64,000 nt of DNA from an uncultured Muribaculaceae bacterium (GTDB taxonomy: Bacteria > Bacteroidota > Bacteroidia > Bacteroidales > Muribaculaceae). Positions 8,469 through 16,980 of the stretch are shown here, one piece after another (within the stretch, counting starts at the first letter, position 1; every line of letters begins with the position of its first letter). The position numbers and the translations under genes were made by a program. The DNA lies in the NCBI GenBank assembly GCA_947632485.1, contig CANRPJ010000001.1, forward strand, positions 1 to 64,000, in the 5' to 3' direction. A model generated the notes under the pieces. The model ran no database searches. It saw only the letters and a list, made by a program, of their open reading frames with translations, and was not told the DNA's origin.

Positions 8469-8826
8469 GCTCTTCCCAACCGCGCCGGAAAAAATCGCAT
8501 GCAAAATCACGAGGTCTAAGAATCTCTCCATCAGCCGCCACGATATCAATATCAAGCGGCACTCTGCCTTCTGCTCTTGCTTTGTCGTCGCGCCCCGCTT
8601 CGGATTCTTTCTCCTTAGCAGACAGGTTTAGTTCTTTTACGGTCAACCCGGTATCGCCGATTGCTACTGCATTCACATAGTTCTGCCCGCTTCCACCCAG
8701 CGGCGCGCTCGAATATAAGCTCGAGGTCCGGAAATTATTAAGATGGCGTGAGGCCCATTCAAGTCCTTGCTCTACGTTGCGGTGTCGGTCGCCGCAGTTA
8801 CTACCCAGAGAAAGCACCACCTGCAT
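8452..8826 (-). CDS. HPPK (FolK)-like protein, short
   Basis: 124 residues from the ATG at 8826 (the longer reading frame adds non-family sequence overlapping the neighbour). The start MQVVLSLGSNCGDRHRNV and SSLYSSAPLGGSGQNYVNAV match 6-hydroxymethyl-dihydropterin pyrophosphokinase, which activates the pterin for folate synthesis. The signature region reads EGRVPLDIDIVAADG, keeping the Mg-binding DxD, but the usual spacing R-x-x-D is R-x-x-x-D and the C-terminal HP motif is absent. At 124 residues it is clearly shorter than the usual ~160. It is either a divergent HPPK or a descendant with altered function. It follows the metallophosphoesterase by one base and overlaps the LptF/G gene tail by 17 bases. 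Confidence 0.72.
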   Translation of the reverse strand: MQVVLSLGSNCGDRHRNVEQGLEWASRHLNNFRTSSLYSSAPLGGSGQNYVNAVAIGDTGLTVKELNLSAKEKESEAGRDDKARAEGRVPLDIDIVAADGEILRPRDFACDFFRRGWEELNGQL

Positions 8827-8827
8827 C

Positions 8828-10009
8828 TTACTTTTTGGTTTTAAATGTAAAAACGGTGATTTCCGGAGTTGCACCGATACGAGCCGGAATACCAACTTCT
8901 CCGCTCCCTATATTTACGTAGAGGTATCTTCCAGGATTAGACTCGCTATCATACAATCCAGACCAGTTTTTGTAGCGGAATCCGGCCGGTGACCATTTGT
9001 GGCCGAACGCCGAAAGCTGAAACTGCATGGCGTGAGTATGGCCTGACAAAGTGAGATCTGCATCAAATTCCTTTGAAACAATCTGTCTCCAGTGCTCCGG
9101 ATTATGGCTCATGAGGATCTTGAACTTTCCATCGCTTCCCTCCGGATATGCCTTTTTAAGATCGCCATAGCAAGGGAAAGGAGGTTCGCCCCAGTTTTCC
9201 ACGCCGACAAGCATTATTGAGTCGGAACCATTACGCAAAGTCTCAGTCTCATTGTTGAGAAGATTCCAACCCATAGCTTTCTCTATGCCTACCAAAGCGG
9301 CTCTATCGCTTAACTTCGCACTGTCAGATGGCCATTCGCAATAATCGGAGTAGTCATGATTGCCAAGCACGGAATATACCCCCATAGGAGCTTTCAAGCG
9401 ACTAAGCGGCTTTATGAAGGGAAGAATCTCAGATGTACGTCGGTTCACGATGTCGCCTGTGAACAGAATAAGGTCCGGCTTCTGAGCAAGAATAGTATCG
9501 ACTATCCTCGATACAAAAGTGGTATCCTCACCCCAGGTGCCCACGTGGGCATCGCTGAACTGCACTATCTTCAATCCGTCGAATGACTTCGGAAGTCGCG
9601 GCATCTCCAGCGAGACTTCAACTATATCGATTTGTCTCCGGGTAACGAGAGCTCCCCACCAAAGGCCGACAAAAACTATAGCTGCAACCGCGAGACCTAT
9701 AATCCGGAAGGCCCTACGCTGCTTGAACAACCTGCCCAAAAGCGAAATCAGGCAATATGAGAGCTTAGGAAGATATATGCTGAGGTAGGCATAGAGCATC
9801 CACATGAGGGGAATCACAGATGATTCTCCTCGTTTTGGCAGAGCCCATATCACGATAAGCCATATCCAGCATGCTACGGCACTTAGGAAATAAACTAAAT
9901 GCGCAGACCTCTTACGCCTGGAGGATTGCCTGAGATCCCACCAGATATATAAGTCGATCAGAATGCTGATAGTTAGAACTACCGCCATCATGATAGCCGG
10001 AAGTCTCAT
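8828..10009 (-). CDS. Membrane-anchored metallophosphoesterase
   Basis: 393 residues. Three or four transmembrane helices occupy the first ~130 residues. The remainder is a calcineurin-like metallophosphoesterase with all metal-binding blocks: FSDAHVGTW, FTGDIVNRR, VLGNHDYSD, MSHNPEHW and LSGHTHAMQF. This YkuE/YaeI-like family includes phosphodiesterases acting on lipid-linked or nucleotide substrates; the substrate here is not known. It sits between an acyltransferase gene (6-base gap) and the folK-like gene (1-base gap), so the three form one - strand transcription unit. A lipid-linked substrate would fit the acyltransferase neighbour, but that is inference. Confidence 0.88.
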   Translation of the reverse strand: MRLPAIMMAVVLTISILIDLYIWWDLRQSSRRKRSAHLVYFLSAVACWIWLIVIWALPKRGESSVIPLMWMLYAYLSIYLPKLSYCLISLLGRLFKQRRAFRIIGLAVAAIVFVGLWWGALVTRRQIDIVEVSLEMPRLPKSFDGLKIVQFSDAHVGTWGEDTTFVSRIVDTILAQKPDLILFTGDIVNRRTSEILPFIKPLSRLKAPMGVYSVLGNHDYSDYCEWPSDSAKLSDRAALVGIEKAMGWNLLNNETETLRNGSDSIMLVGVENWGEPPFPCYGDLKKAYPEGSDGKFKILMSHNPEHWRQIVSKEFDADLTLSGHTHAMQFQLSAFGHKWSPAGFRYKNWSGLYDSESNPGRYLYVNIGSGEVGIPARIGATPEITVFTFKTKK

Positions 10010-10015
10010 AAACCG

Positions 10016-11200
10016 TCAGTCAATTGGATCCCCGAGCAGGGTCTTGAGTTTATTCTTAAGAGGATTAGCATACATAACCAACATCATCTCCCTCAGATAA
10101 TCGTGTTCCTCAGGGGTTATGTCGGGCACATCGGTTATTTTAGCGATCTGCTCTTCCAGATAATCCTCAAAGTTTTTACGCTCCTCTTCCGTGTATTTTC
10201 TTGCGAATCGGTTTCCACCATTTAAAAGGTCGAAAGCTATATAGTTGATGCTGAAAATCTCGTAGCTGCGGTGAATTGCCTGGTCTATAAGCCGGCAAAC
10301 CATTCTTGCAGCAGTATTGGTGTCTTTGAAGTCGCCTATCTGGTCAAGTTTAACGTTGATCCGCGGGGTTAGCTGGCAATGAACTCTTCCCTTGAACTGC
10401 AGTAGTCCTGTCTCCATAGAAAAGAGGTCATCGCGCTGGCTCTTCTTGAAATCTGGATTACGATGCTTCAGAAGGAACTCACGGGCCTTAAGGTAATCGT
10501 TAGGATCATACTCGTAGCTAAGAGCTACCGGCATGAGATTGATCTCCTTGAGTTTCTCCATAAATGGCCCGTCGCCAGCAATGGCAAGCATCTTTACAAG
10601 GCTCTCCTGAGTATGGTCGCTGCTATCTTTTGCCCGTCCCTCTCTTTGAGCTATCCAGATACTCTGATGCTTTTCCAGAATGCAGTAGTGAATGTAGGCC
10701 GATAGCTTCTTGGCTGCTTCCAGACCTTCGCGCAGTCCGGTTTTACGCTTCACGATGAAGCTCTTGTTGAGGCGCACGAGATCTGTAATCCAGTCGTAGA
10801 TGAGCAGATTATTTCCAATCGCTATCTCAGTGGTAGGCAGGCTCTTTCTAAGCAGCGATAGATTGAGGAAAGAGGCATCGAGCACAATGTCGCGATGATT
10901 TGTAATCATCGTGTAGGAGAGAGCGGGGTTATAATTTTTCACGCCTCCAAGCGAGATTCCTGAGGTCGTGCTTTTTGCAAGCATCTCCAGAAACGGGAAC
11001 ATCACCTGGTGCTGGAAATCATGTTTATTGTCAATCTTCAGCAGTTCATCAATCAATGCCGGCAATGCTTCTTTCGGCATTGTGTAGCCTACAGCATGGA
11101 GGAAGCCAGGTTCCTTCACGAGCTGAGCCATTTTTTCCTTAAACATTGAATCGTCGTAAGGGGCGATATCGCTGAAATCTAATGTATTGGTGTTGGTCAT
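10016..11200 (-). CDS. Glycerolphosphate-type acyltransferase
   Basis: 394 residues with a PlsC-type acyltransferase core. The catalytic NHRDIVLD (NHxxxxD) lies near residue 96-103, a glycine/basic motif IAQREGRAKDS near 185, and a conserved hydrophobic segment NLMPVALSYEYDP further on. No signal peptide or clear membrane helix is visible, so it is probably a peripheral inner-membrane enzyme that acylates a glycerophosphate or related acceptor. It is the first gene of the - strand run acyltransferase, metallophosphoesterase, folK-like, with a TAAATTTG -7 box at 11249-11256 and a ~45-base leader. Family confident, acceptor unknown. Confidence 0.8.
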   Translation of the reverse strand: MTNTNTLDFSDIAPYDDSMFKEKMAQLVKEPGFLHAVGYTMPKEALPALIDELLKIDNKHDFQHQVMFPFLEMLAKSTTSGISLGGVKNYNPALSYTMITNHRDIVLDASFLNLSLLRKSLPTTEIAIGNNLLIYDWITDLVRLNKSFIVKRKTGLREGLEAAKKLSAYIHYCILEKHQSIWIAQREGRAKDSSDHTQESLVKMLAIAGDGPFMEKLKEINLMPVALSYEYDPNDYLKAREFLLKHRNPDFKKSQRDDLFSMETGLLQFKGRVHCQLTPRINVKLDQIGDFKDTNTAARMVCRLIDQAIHRSYEIFSINYIAFDLLNGGNRFARKYTEEERKNFEDYLEEQIAKITDVPDITPEEHDYLREMMLVMYANPLKNKLKTLLGDPID

Positions 11201-11248
11201 GATTCCAAGGCTTTTGAATGGCGGCAGTCATGTTGACTCTCCGCTGTG

Positions 11249-11256
11249 CAAATTTA
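11249..11256 (-). promoter_or_regulatory. -7 box upstream of acyltransferase
   Basis: TAAATTTG on the - strand; no -33 TTTG at the expected spacing. Predicted leader about 45 bases. Confidence 0.45.
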
Positions 11257-11342
11257 ATAAAACTTCCGCTCACTACCGCTAAAAACCTTATGTGGAGTTA
11301 ATGTGTTGAGAAGAAAAAGAAACTCTAAAAAATGTAACTTCT

Positions 11343-11924
11343 ATGAAATTCACCCAGCCTCGTCTGCCATACGCACCCGATGCCCTTGTGCCGGTAATTT
11401 CGCAGACCACTATTGAATACCATTATGGTAAACATGAGAAAGCTTATATCGATACGCTTAACTCGCTGATAGAGGGCACTCCTTTTGCTGATATGGAGCT
11501 TGAGGAGATTATCCGCAAAAGCGACGGAAAACTTTTCAACAATGCCTCGCAGGCATGGAATCACATCTTCTATTTCTTCCAGTTCCACCCTGAGGGGAAA
11601 CGAGAGCCTTCTGGTGCCCTGAAAGATGCCCTTACAGAGCAGTTCGGAAGCGTGGAAGACTTCAAGAAGAAGTTTGAAGAGGCTGGAGCCACTTTGTTCG
11701 GCTCCGGTTGGGTATGGCTCTCACGCGACGACAAGGGTAAGCTATTCATTACCCAGGGGTCGAATGCCTCTAATCCTATGACGGAGAATCTTCAGCCGCT
11801 TCTCGTGTTTGATGTTTGGGAGCATGCTTATTACCTTGATTATCAGAACCGGCGTGCCGAATATCTGAAGAAGCTCTGGGATATCGTAGACTGGAGCGTG
11901 ATCGAAAACCGCTACGAAGAATAA
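11343..11924 (+). CDS. sodB: Fe/Mn superoxide dismutase
   Basis: 193 residues, standard length. It converts superoxide to peroxide and oxygen in the cytoplasm. Metal ligands are visible: His in YHYGKHEKAY, His in AWNHIFYFFQ, and Asp and His in FDVWEHAYYLDY. A glutamine two residues before the AWNH block (NNASQAWNH) is the position used by iron enzymes, so iron or cambialistic metal use is likely. It stands alone: divergent from the acyltransferase, convergent with the rhamnosidase, with an imperfect hairpin and T-run right after its stop. I do not see a clean -7 box; TAACTTCT just before the ATG is too close to act as one. Confidence 0.95.
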   Translation: MKFTQPRLPYAPDALVPVISQTTIEYHYGKHEKAYIDTLNSLIEGTPFADMELEEIIRKSDGKLFNNASQAWNHIFYFFQFHPEGKREPSGALKDALTEQFGSVEDFKKKFEEAGATLFGSGWVWLSRDDKGKLFITQGSNASNPMTENLQPLLVFDVWEHAYYLDYQNRRAEYLKKLWDIVDWSVIENRYEE

Positions 11925-11946
11925 AGATCTGATTACCCTGAAAACG

Positions 11947-11976
11947 AAAATGCCCCCGCAAACCGGAGGCATTTTT
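11947..11976. terminator. Terminator between sodB and GH78 gene
   Basis: AAAATGCCCCCG pairs with CCGGAGGCATTTTT with one mismatch; A-run on one side and T-run on the other allow termination in both directions. It is the only convergent junction in the window with a real spacer. Confidence 0.7.
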
Positions 11977-11996
11977 CATATAGGTGAGTCTGATGG

Positions 11997-14597
11997 TTAA
12001 ATCTCAATCATGTAGCTGCCTGCGGAGTATTCTTGCGCATCATTTTCGCCTGGGATAGTGACCGAAGCGGTGGATCCTTCGGGAATGGTGAAGTTCCAGA
12101 TCCATTTGTCGCCCTCATACTTCCATGTGCTCTTGATTTTCCCGGCTGCAGAGTCATACTCGGCATCAACAAATCCGAGGCGCTTGTCAGGAATCGGTTT
12201 CATGATTATGTGCTTGAATCCGGGTTCAGATGGATCGCTTGAAATTCCTGCTGCCGTCTCCCAAATCCATTCGCAAACACAGCCGTAGGCATAATGATTG
12301 AAGCTGTTCATACCTCTTGGCCCCATACCTTTATCGAGCATATAGCTGTTCCAGCGCTCCCAGATAGTAGTGGCTCCATTGTCGATGGAATAGATCCAGC
12401 TTGGGTTCTTTCGCTGCAACAGAAGCTCGTAGGCAATATCGCTCATTCCATTTTCTGTCAGAGTCGGCATCAGGATAGAAGTGCCCAGGAATCCGGTTTG
12501 CAGACAATTGTCATGACCAGAGAAATTCTGACGAAGGCGTTTGATCATATCTTCTTTAGCCTTACCGTCGACCAGTCGATTCTTAAGAGCAAATAAAGCA
12601 GGCGTCTGCATCGTGTTGAGTATTTCGAGCTTAAAGGTTCCGTCGGCATTCATGAAATTATCCTGAATGTACCTACGTGCTTCTTCAGCCATTTTTGAAT
12701 ACTTTGAGGTATCTCTACCTGTAGCTTCCGCCATATCTGCCATCATTTCGGCGTCGATCAGCCAGTAATTGGCACTCAGATAGTTCCAATAGTCGTAGGC
12801 TTCCTCCTTAATTATCGTCTTACCGTTGTCATCTTTAGTATAGATCCCTCCTCCGCAGCTTTCAAGAGGCTCATAGCTAAGCCAGTCGGCCCATTGATAG
12901 TTGCCGTTTTCATTCCTCAGAGTCTTGTGGTCATACTTTGTATCAGCAATATGATCCAGGAATTTCTCCATTGCCTCCCAGTTTTCATTTATGATAGCTG
13001 TATCACCGAATTGTTTCCATACCACCCATGGCACAATTACTCCGGCATCGGCCCAACCAAGACGCATCATGTTATCTTCTGACGCACCGTATTGACCGAA
13101 GGGAGCCACGCCAGGGAAACCACCAAGAGGAGACTGGGTATCGCGCATATCGCGCATCCATTTGTGGAAGAAGCTGTCGGTATTGGCAAAAAAGGTTCCT
13201 GTCTCAGTAAATACCTGGGTATCGGCAGTCCAGCCCAGTCGCTCGTTGCGCTGGGGGCAGTCGGTTGTTACGGAAAGATAATTTGAACGCTGACCCCAGA
13301 GAGTGTTGGATATCAGTTTATTTACAAGATCGTTTCCGGTTATGATTCTGCCGATTTCCAAATCTGATGTGATAGAACTTACGGGAATAGATTCCACCGA
13401 TTTAATTGTTACCTCATCATCTGCAGTGACGGAGGCATAGCGGTAGCCATAGAATGTGCAGGTCGGGTGGTAATCTACGAAATCATCGCCATCTCCGAAG
13501 GTATATTTCATGATCATTCCCGTTTCAGGAATGCGCAGGTTCAGGCGGTGGCAACTCCCTTCCGGTCCGTCCATGCCGCGGCTCTTGGCGCCGTTGCCGT
13601 CGTTAAGCAACTCAGCAGGAAGGCAGGTAAGAGTGGTGCCTTCCTTCGCTTTGAACTCAAATGCAGGTACAGCCGCGCAATTCTGACCGAAATCAATCAC
13701 AAGCGTCTCTCCCGGTACTATTGTAATCTCTTCATTCGGCTTGAATGTGCGGGTCACATTGACCTTCCCAAAGTGCTCTTCGTCGGCTCCGGTCACTCCT
13801 TTCCAAACGTAAGCTTCTTTGGGTTGCAACGCAAGATCCCGGCGAAGATAGATCTCTGCTCCTTCCGAGGGAAGAATCTCTCCGCTAAATTCCCGGTTCA
13901 CTTCAGGTTTCGAGAGTTTCTCAGGAGTGGCATAACCCGGTTTGATACGGGCATCATACTCTTCGCCGTCGAATATGGCAGCGTGTATTACTGGACCCGC
14001 TACACCGGCTTTCCAGTCGTCGCAGTTAGTGCCGTAATATTCTTTACTACCATCTGTATAAGTGATTTCGAGAACGCCTCTGAAAGCTACTTTCTTACCA
14101 AACATACCCTCAGAGCCTGAAGGAGTGATGATTTTATCGGCCCACCAACCCGGAGTGACCTGAACGGAAATCACATTGTCGGAGCCTTTCTCTTTCGCAA
14201 GAGCATCAGATATATCGTAGGTGAACGATCGCTTCGTCTTTTTATAATGAGTGAATCCCGGTTTAAGGAACTCCTCTCCAATGTGGTGACCATTTACGAA
14301 TAGTTCGTAGACTCCAAGACCGGTAGTCATTAGTTTGGCCGACTTGATATCGCTCTTGTTAGTTAAAGTCGTAACAAACCATGCGGCTCCATCGGCAGCA
14401 CGCTCGTTATCGCTATCTATTACTCCTGTCACAACAGGCGCGTAGGCAGCGGAAATCCATTTCGAGTGAGACCACACTGCGCTTGGAAGAGCTTCAGTGC
14501 GCTTTCCTTTAGGAGCTGTATTTTGTGCCAGACAGTATCCGGCTCCCCAAAGCAACAGTATTCCAGTAAGAGCCCCGGCTACGATACATTTATTCAT
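11997..14597 (-). CDS. GH78 alpha-L-rhamnosidase
   Basis: 866 residues with a signal peptide (MNKCIVAGALTGILLLWGAGYCLA). An N-terminal beta domain (about 60-230) carries the VNGHHIGEEFLKPGFTHYKK motif typical of bacterial rhamnosidases, followed by a concanavalin-like beta domain and the (alpha/alpha)6 catalytic domain with TTDCPQRNERLGWTADTQV near residue 445, which holds the conserved acidic residues of the family. A C-terminal beta sandwich closes the protein. It should release terminal alpha-L-rhamnose from plant or microbial glycans in the periplasm. No SusC/SusD pair or sensor is near, unlike classical polysaccharide loci. It starts 21 bases after the rluD-type gene on the same strand and may share its transcript. 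Confidence 0.92.
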   Translation of the reverse strand: MNKCIVAGALTGILLLWGAGYCLAQNTAPKGKRTEALPSAVWSHSKWISAAYAPVVTGVIDSDNERAADGAAWFVTTLTNKSDIKSAKLMTTGLGVYELFVNGHHIGEEFLKPGFTHYKKTKRSFTYDISDALAKEKGSDNVISVQVTPGWWADKIITPSGSEGMFGKKVAFRGVLEITYTDGSKEYYGTNCDDWKAGVAGPVIHAAIFDGEEYDARIKPGYATPEKLSKPEVNREFSGEILPSEGAEIYLRRDLALQPKEAYVWKGVTGADEEHFGKVNVTRTFKPNEEITIVPGETLVIDFGQNCAAVPAFEFKAKEGTTLTCLPAELLNDGNGAKSRGMDGPEGSCHRLNLRIPETGMIMKYTFGDGDDFVDYHPTCTFYGYRYASVTADDEVTIKSVESIPVSSITSDLEIGRIITGNDLVNKLISNTLWGQRSNYLSVTTDCPQRNERLGWTADTQVFTETGTFFANTDSFFHKWMRDMRDTQSPLGGFPGVAPFGQYGASEDNMMRLGWADAGVIVPWVVWKQFGDTAIINENWEAMEKFLDHIADTKYDHKTLRNENGNYQWADWLSYEPLESCGGGIYTKDDNGKTIIKEEAYDYWNYLSANYWLIDAEMMADMAEATGRDTSKYSKMAEEARRYIQDNFMNADGTFKLEILNTMQTPALFALKNRLVDGKAKEDMIKRLRQNFSGHDNCLQTGFLGTSILMPTLTENGMSDIAYELLLQRKNPSWIYSIDNGATTIWERWNSYMLDKGMGPRGMNSFNHYAYGCVCEWIWETAAGISSDPSEPGFKHIIMKPIPDKRLGFVDAEYDSAAGKIKSTWKYEGDKWIWNFTIPEGSTASVTIPGENDAQEYSAGSYMIEI

Positions 14598-14618
14598 ACT
14601 CTAATAGGGTTGTTGTCA

Positions 14619-15689
14619 TTATTGGCGTAATCCGCGCCATTTTTCCAGCAAAGATTGCATATCGGCGGGTAATGGAGCCTCAAAATCCATCTCAACACCG
14701 GTTTTTGGGTGCTTGAACCCGAGCGTACGTGCATGAAGTGCCTGACGCGGGCAAAGAGAGAAGCAATTGTCGATAAACTTCTTATAGGCAGCAGATGGTT
14801 GACCTTTAAGCACTTTATCACCGCCATAGCGCTCATCGTTGAAGAGCGGGTGGCCTTTGCTAAGCATGTGCACACGTATCTGATGCGTTCGTCCCGTTTC
14901 CAGGCGGCAACGAACGAGAGTAACATAGCCGAATCTCTCCACCACCTCATAGTGGGTCACAGCCGGTTTCCCTATTTCAGGATCCTTCATTACGGCCATC
15001 TGAAGGGGATTGCGAGGATTGCGGGCTATATTTCCCGTGATTGTTCCGGAGTTCTCTGGGAAGTCACCCCATACGAGTGCAAGATATTCCCGGCGAGTCG
15101 TTTTATCGAAAAATTGCTTTCCGAGGATTGTCTTCGCTTCCGGAGTCTTTGCGATAACCAGAAGTCCGGAAGTATCTTTATCGATTCTGTGGACGAGTCC
15201 GAGGCGCGGATCATCTACATCATAGTCCGGCGTATCGCGGAAGTGCCAGGCAAGGGCGTTTACGAGAGTGCCGCTATAGTTGCCGTGGCCGGGGTGCACC
15301 ACAAGGCCAGCCGGTTTATTTACCACCAGCACTTCCCGGTCTTCATAAACTATGTCAAGAGGAATATCTTCAGCAATGATTTCAAAGTCATAGCGCGGAC
15401 GGTCCATCACGATGCTGACCACATCGAGAGGTTTTACCTTATAGCTCGACTTTACAGGTTTCCCGTTTACCAATAGAAATCCGGCATCGGCAGCCTGCTG
15501 AATTCTGTTGCGTGAGGTGCGCTCCATGCGGGTAGCAAGAAATTTATCTACACGCAGAAGCTGCTGCCCCCTATCAGCTTCGAAACGGAAATGCTCATAG
15601 AGCTCGCGTCCGTCGGGAGTTATTATCAGTGGCTCAGGCGCTTCGGAGGCGTCATTCGGCTCCTGAAGGGTTGAAGTATCGTCAATCAT
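14619..15689 (-). CDS. rluD: RluD-type 23S rRNA pseudouridine synthase
   Basis: 356 residues: an N-terminal S4 RNA-binding domain (about 38-95) and an RluA/RluD catalytic domain with the active-site Asp in LVHRIDKDTSGLLVIAKT near residue 167, plus RTHQIRVHM further on. The enzyme isomerises uridines in helix 69 of 23S rRNA in the RluD subfamily; I use that name from overall architecture (S4 plus RluA domain), but RluC-like specificity cannot be excluded. Its start overlaps the PASTA gene stop by four bases, so the two are coupled. Confidence 0.85.
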   Translation of the reverse strand: MIDDTSTLQEPNDASEAPEPLIITPDGRELYEHFRFEADRGQQLLRVDKFLATRMERTSRNRIQQAADAGFLLVNGKPVKSSYKVKPLDVVSIVMDRPRYDFEIIAEDIPLDIVYEDREVLVVNKPAGLVVHPGHGNYSGTLVNALAWHFRDTPDYDVDDPRLGLVHRIDKDTSGLLVIAKTPEAKTILGKQFFDKTTRREYLALVWGDFPENSGTITGNIARNPRNPLQMAVMKDPEIGKPAVTHYEVVERFGYVTLVRCRLETGRTHQIRVHMLSKGHPLFNDERYGGDKVLKGQPSAAYKKFIDNCFSLCPRQALHARTLGFKHPKTGVEMDFEAPLPADMQSLLEKWRGLRQ

Positions 15690-16417
15690 TGCTGCAATCC
15701 TTCGTCAGCATCAGATTCTACATCTTCAATTATCAACTCGTCGATGGAAGCATCATCAGACGCCTGAACGGCTACATTCTGCAGGAGCTCTTCATTCTGC
15801 AGGGAATCGCGAAGCTCGCCAAGGCGGCCGTCGCTTGCTTCTACAATGATTGCTGCGTTTACAGGCACGCGCTGGGTTTTCTTCACAGTTCGCCCATTTG
15901 CAGTGATCTTTACGATACAATCATTGTCACCTAAAACTTTAACAATTTTTACGTTTTTGAAGCCAAGTTCTTCCAAACGTGCTAATCCCTGACGCAGACT
16001 GAAGTTCTTTAGAGCATCCTCCATCGGGCGGTTATCATCATCAATAATCACCTCCTTTGGGTGAACCGCATTTATATAGAGAAAAATCTTTCGGCCGGGC
16101 TTAACTAAAGATCCGGCTTTAGGAAATTGCTCTATTACGTGGCCAGGTTTCACGTCATCGCGATAAATCGAGTCGCGGATATCTACCCTGAATCCGTTGG
16201 AATGAAGGGTCTCGACCGCCTGAGTATAGGTCATATTCTCAACGGCAGGCACCTTATCCGACTGACCATGCTTAGTGAATATTGCCGTGCAGAGGTATGC
16301 AATCGACAGGCCTAATATGGCTACTATTATGATAATCAAAATATTAGCGATAATCGGGTGAGCCGCCATAAAGCCGCTCGCCCGATTTCGCCAAGTGTTT
16401 ACATCTGGGGTTTTCAC
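15686..16417 (-). CDS. Single-pass membrane protein with PASTA domains
   Basis: 243 residues starting at a GTG (16417); a TAA lies two codons upstream in frame, so no longer start exists. One transmembrane helix (about 22-45) is followed by two or three PASTA repeats, recognisable from blocks such as MTYQAVETLHSNGFRVDIRD (partial) and VIEQFPKAGSLVKPGRKIFLYI, and an acidic tail. PASTA domains usually bind muropeptides or act as spacers in cell-wall enzymes and kinases; this protein has no kinase or transpeptidase part. A TAACTTTG box at 16439-16446 gives an ~18-base leader. It is coupled to rluD by a four-base overlap, a pairing I have seen often in Bacteroidota. Confidence 0.82.
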   Translation of the reverse strand: MKTPDVNTWRNRASGFMAAHPIIANILIIIIVAILGLSIAYLCTAIFTKHGQSDKVPAVENMTYTQAVETLHSNGFRVDIRDSIYRDDVKPGHVIEQFPKAGSLVKPGRKIFLYINAVHPKEVIIDDDNRPMEDALKNFSLRQGLARLEELGFKNVKIVKVLGDNDCIVKITANGRTVKKTQRVPVNAAIIVEASDGRLGELRDSLQNEELLQNVAVQASDDASIDELIIEDVESDADEGLQQ

Positions 16418-16438
16418 GCCTTAAAAGGTTTTAGACCC

Positions 16439-16446
16439 CAAAGTTA
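16439..16446 (-). promoter_or_regulatory. -7 box upstream of PASTA-rluD
   Basis: TAACTTTG on the - strand, predicted start near 16435, 18 bases ahead of the GTG start. No clear -33 TTG. Confidence 0.6.
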
Positions 16447-16454
16447 CAAATTTT

Positions 16455-16928
16455 CTACTTCTTCTGCGCAGACTGCACTGTAGTGTTTGTGTAGGCTACT
16501 GCACCATCAGGCAGCGATGCCTCATCGTCAACTACATAGAATTTGAACTCCAGATTTGCCCAGGCTACAGATTTATCAACCTGGAACACACCCATCTCCA
16601 ATCCGAGAACATTAGGCCCGTCGGGCACATCTGTTACGTTGAACGATGCCTCATAAGGGGAAAGCACTGATGTGCCCTGGAACACTCCGTTGCAATAATA
16701 TCTTACAGAACCCAGAGCTGCCTCCTTGGTAGCTCCCACAGGAGTAACTGTAATGGAATTTATCTTCAAAGGAATGTCACGTACGGCATAAAGCTGACCG
16801 TCGGCCTGATAAAGACCTTCGAAGCTTACGGTAATGTCTACGTTGGGGAGATCTTCATCATCATTGCATGATGACAGAAACAGAAGTGGTAATGCCAGAA
16901 GCATCAGGGGAAGGAAATGTTTTTTCAT
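16455..16928 (-). CDS. Small lipoprotein of unknown function
   Basis: 157 residues. The N-terminus MKKHFLPLMLLALPLLFLSSCNDDED is a lipoprotein signal with lipidated Cys at about 21, followed by acidic residues typical of Bacteroidota surface-exposed lipoproteins. The rest looks like a single beta-sandwich domain (VDITVSFEGLYQADGQLYAV; later NVTDVPDGPNVLGLEMGVF). I do not recognise a family. It lies 52 bases downstream of the rlmH stop, same strand, with no -7 box between, so it may be read from the rlmH promoter. Confidence 0.7.
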   Translation of the reverse strand: MKKHFLPLMLLALPLLFLSSCNDDEDLPNVDITVSFEGLYQADGQLYAVRDIPLKINSITVTPVGATKEAALGSVRYYCNGVFQGTSVLSPYEASFNVTDVPDGPNVLGLEMGVFQVDKSVAWANLEFKFYVVDDEASLPDGAVAYTNTTVQSAQKK

Positions 16929-16980
16929 AGCTTAATTAAATTTGGTTTTGTCTCCATAACGCTTTGTCGCCGATATTAGT

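Noticed and set aside
14709-15476. 255-residue open frame antisense to the rluD-type gene
   Set aside because: Complement of a well-conserved pseudouridine synthase; no promoter or family match.
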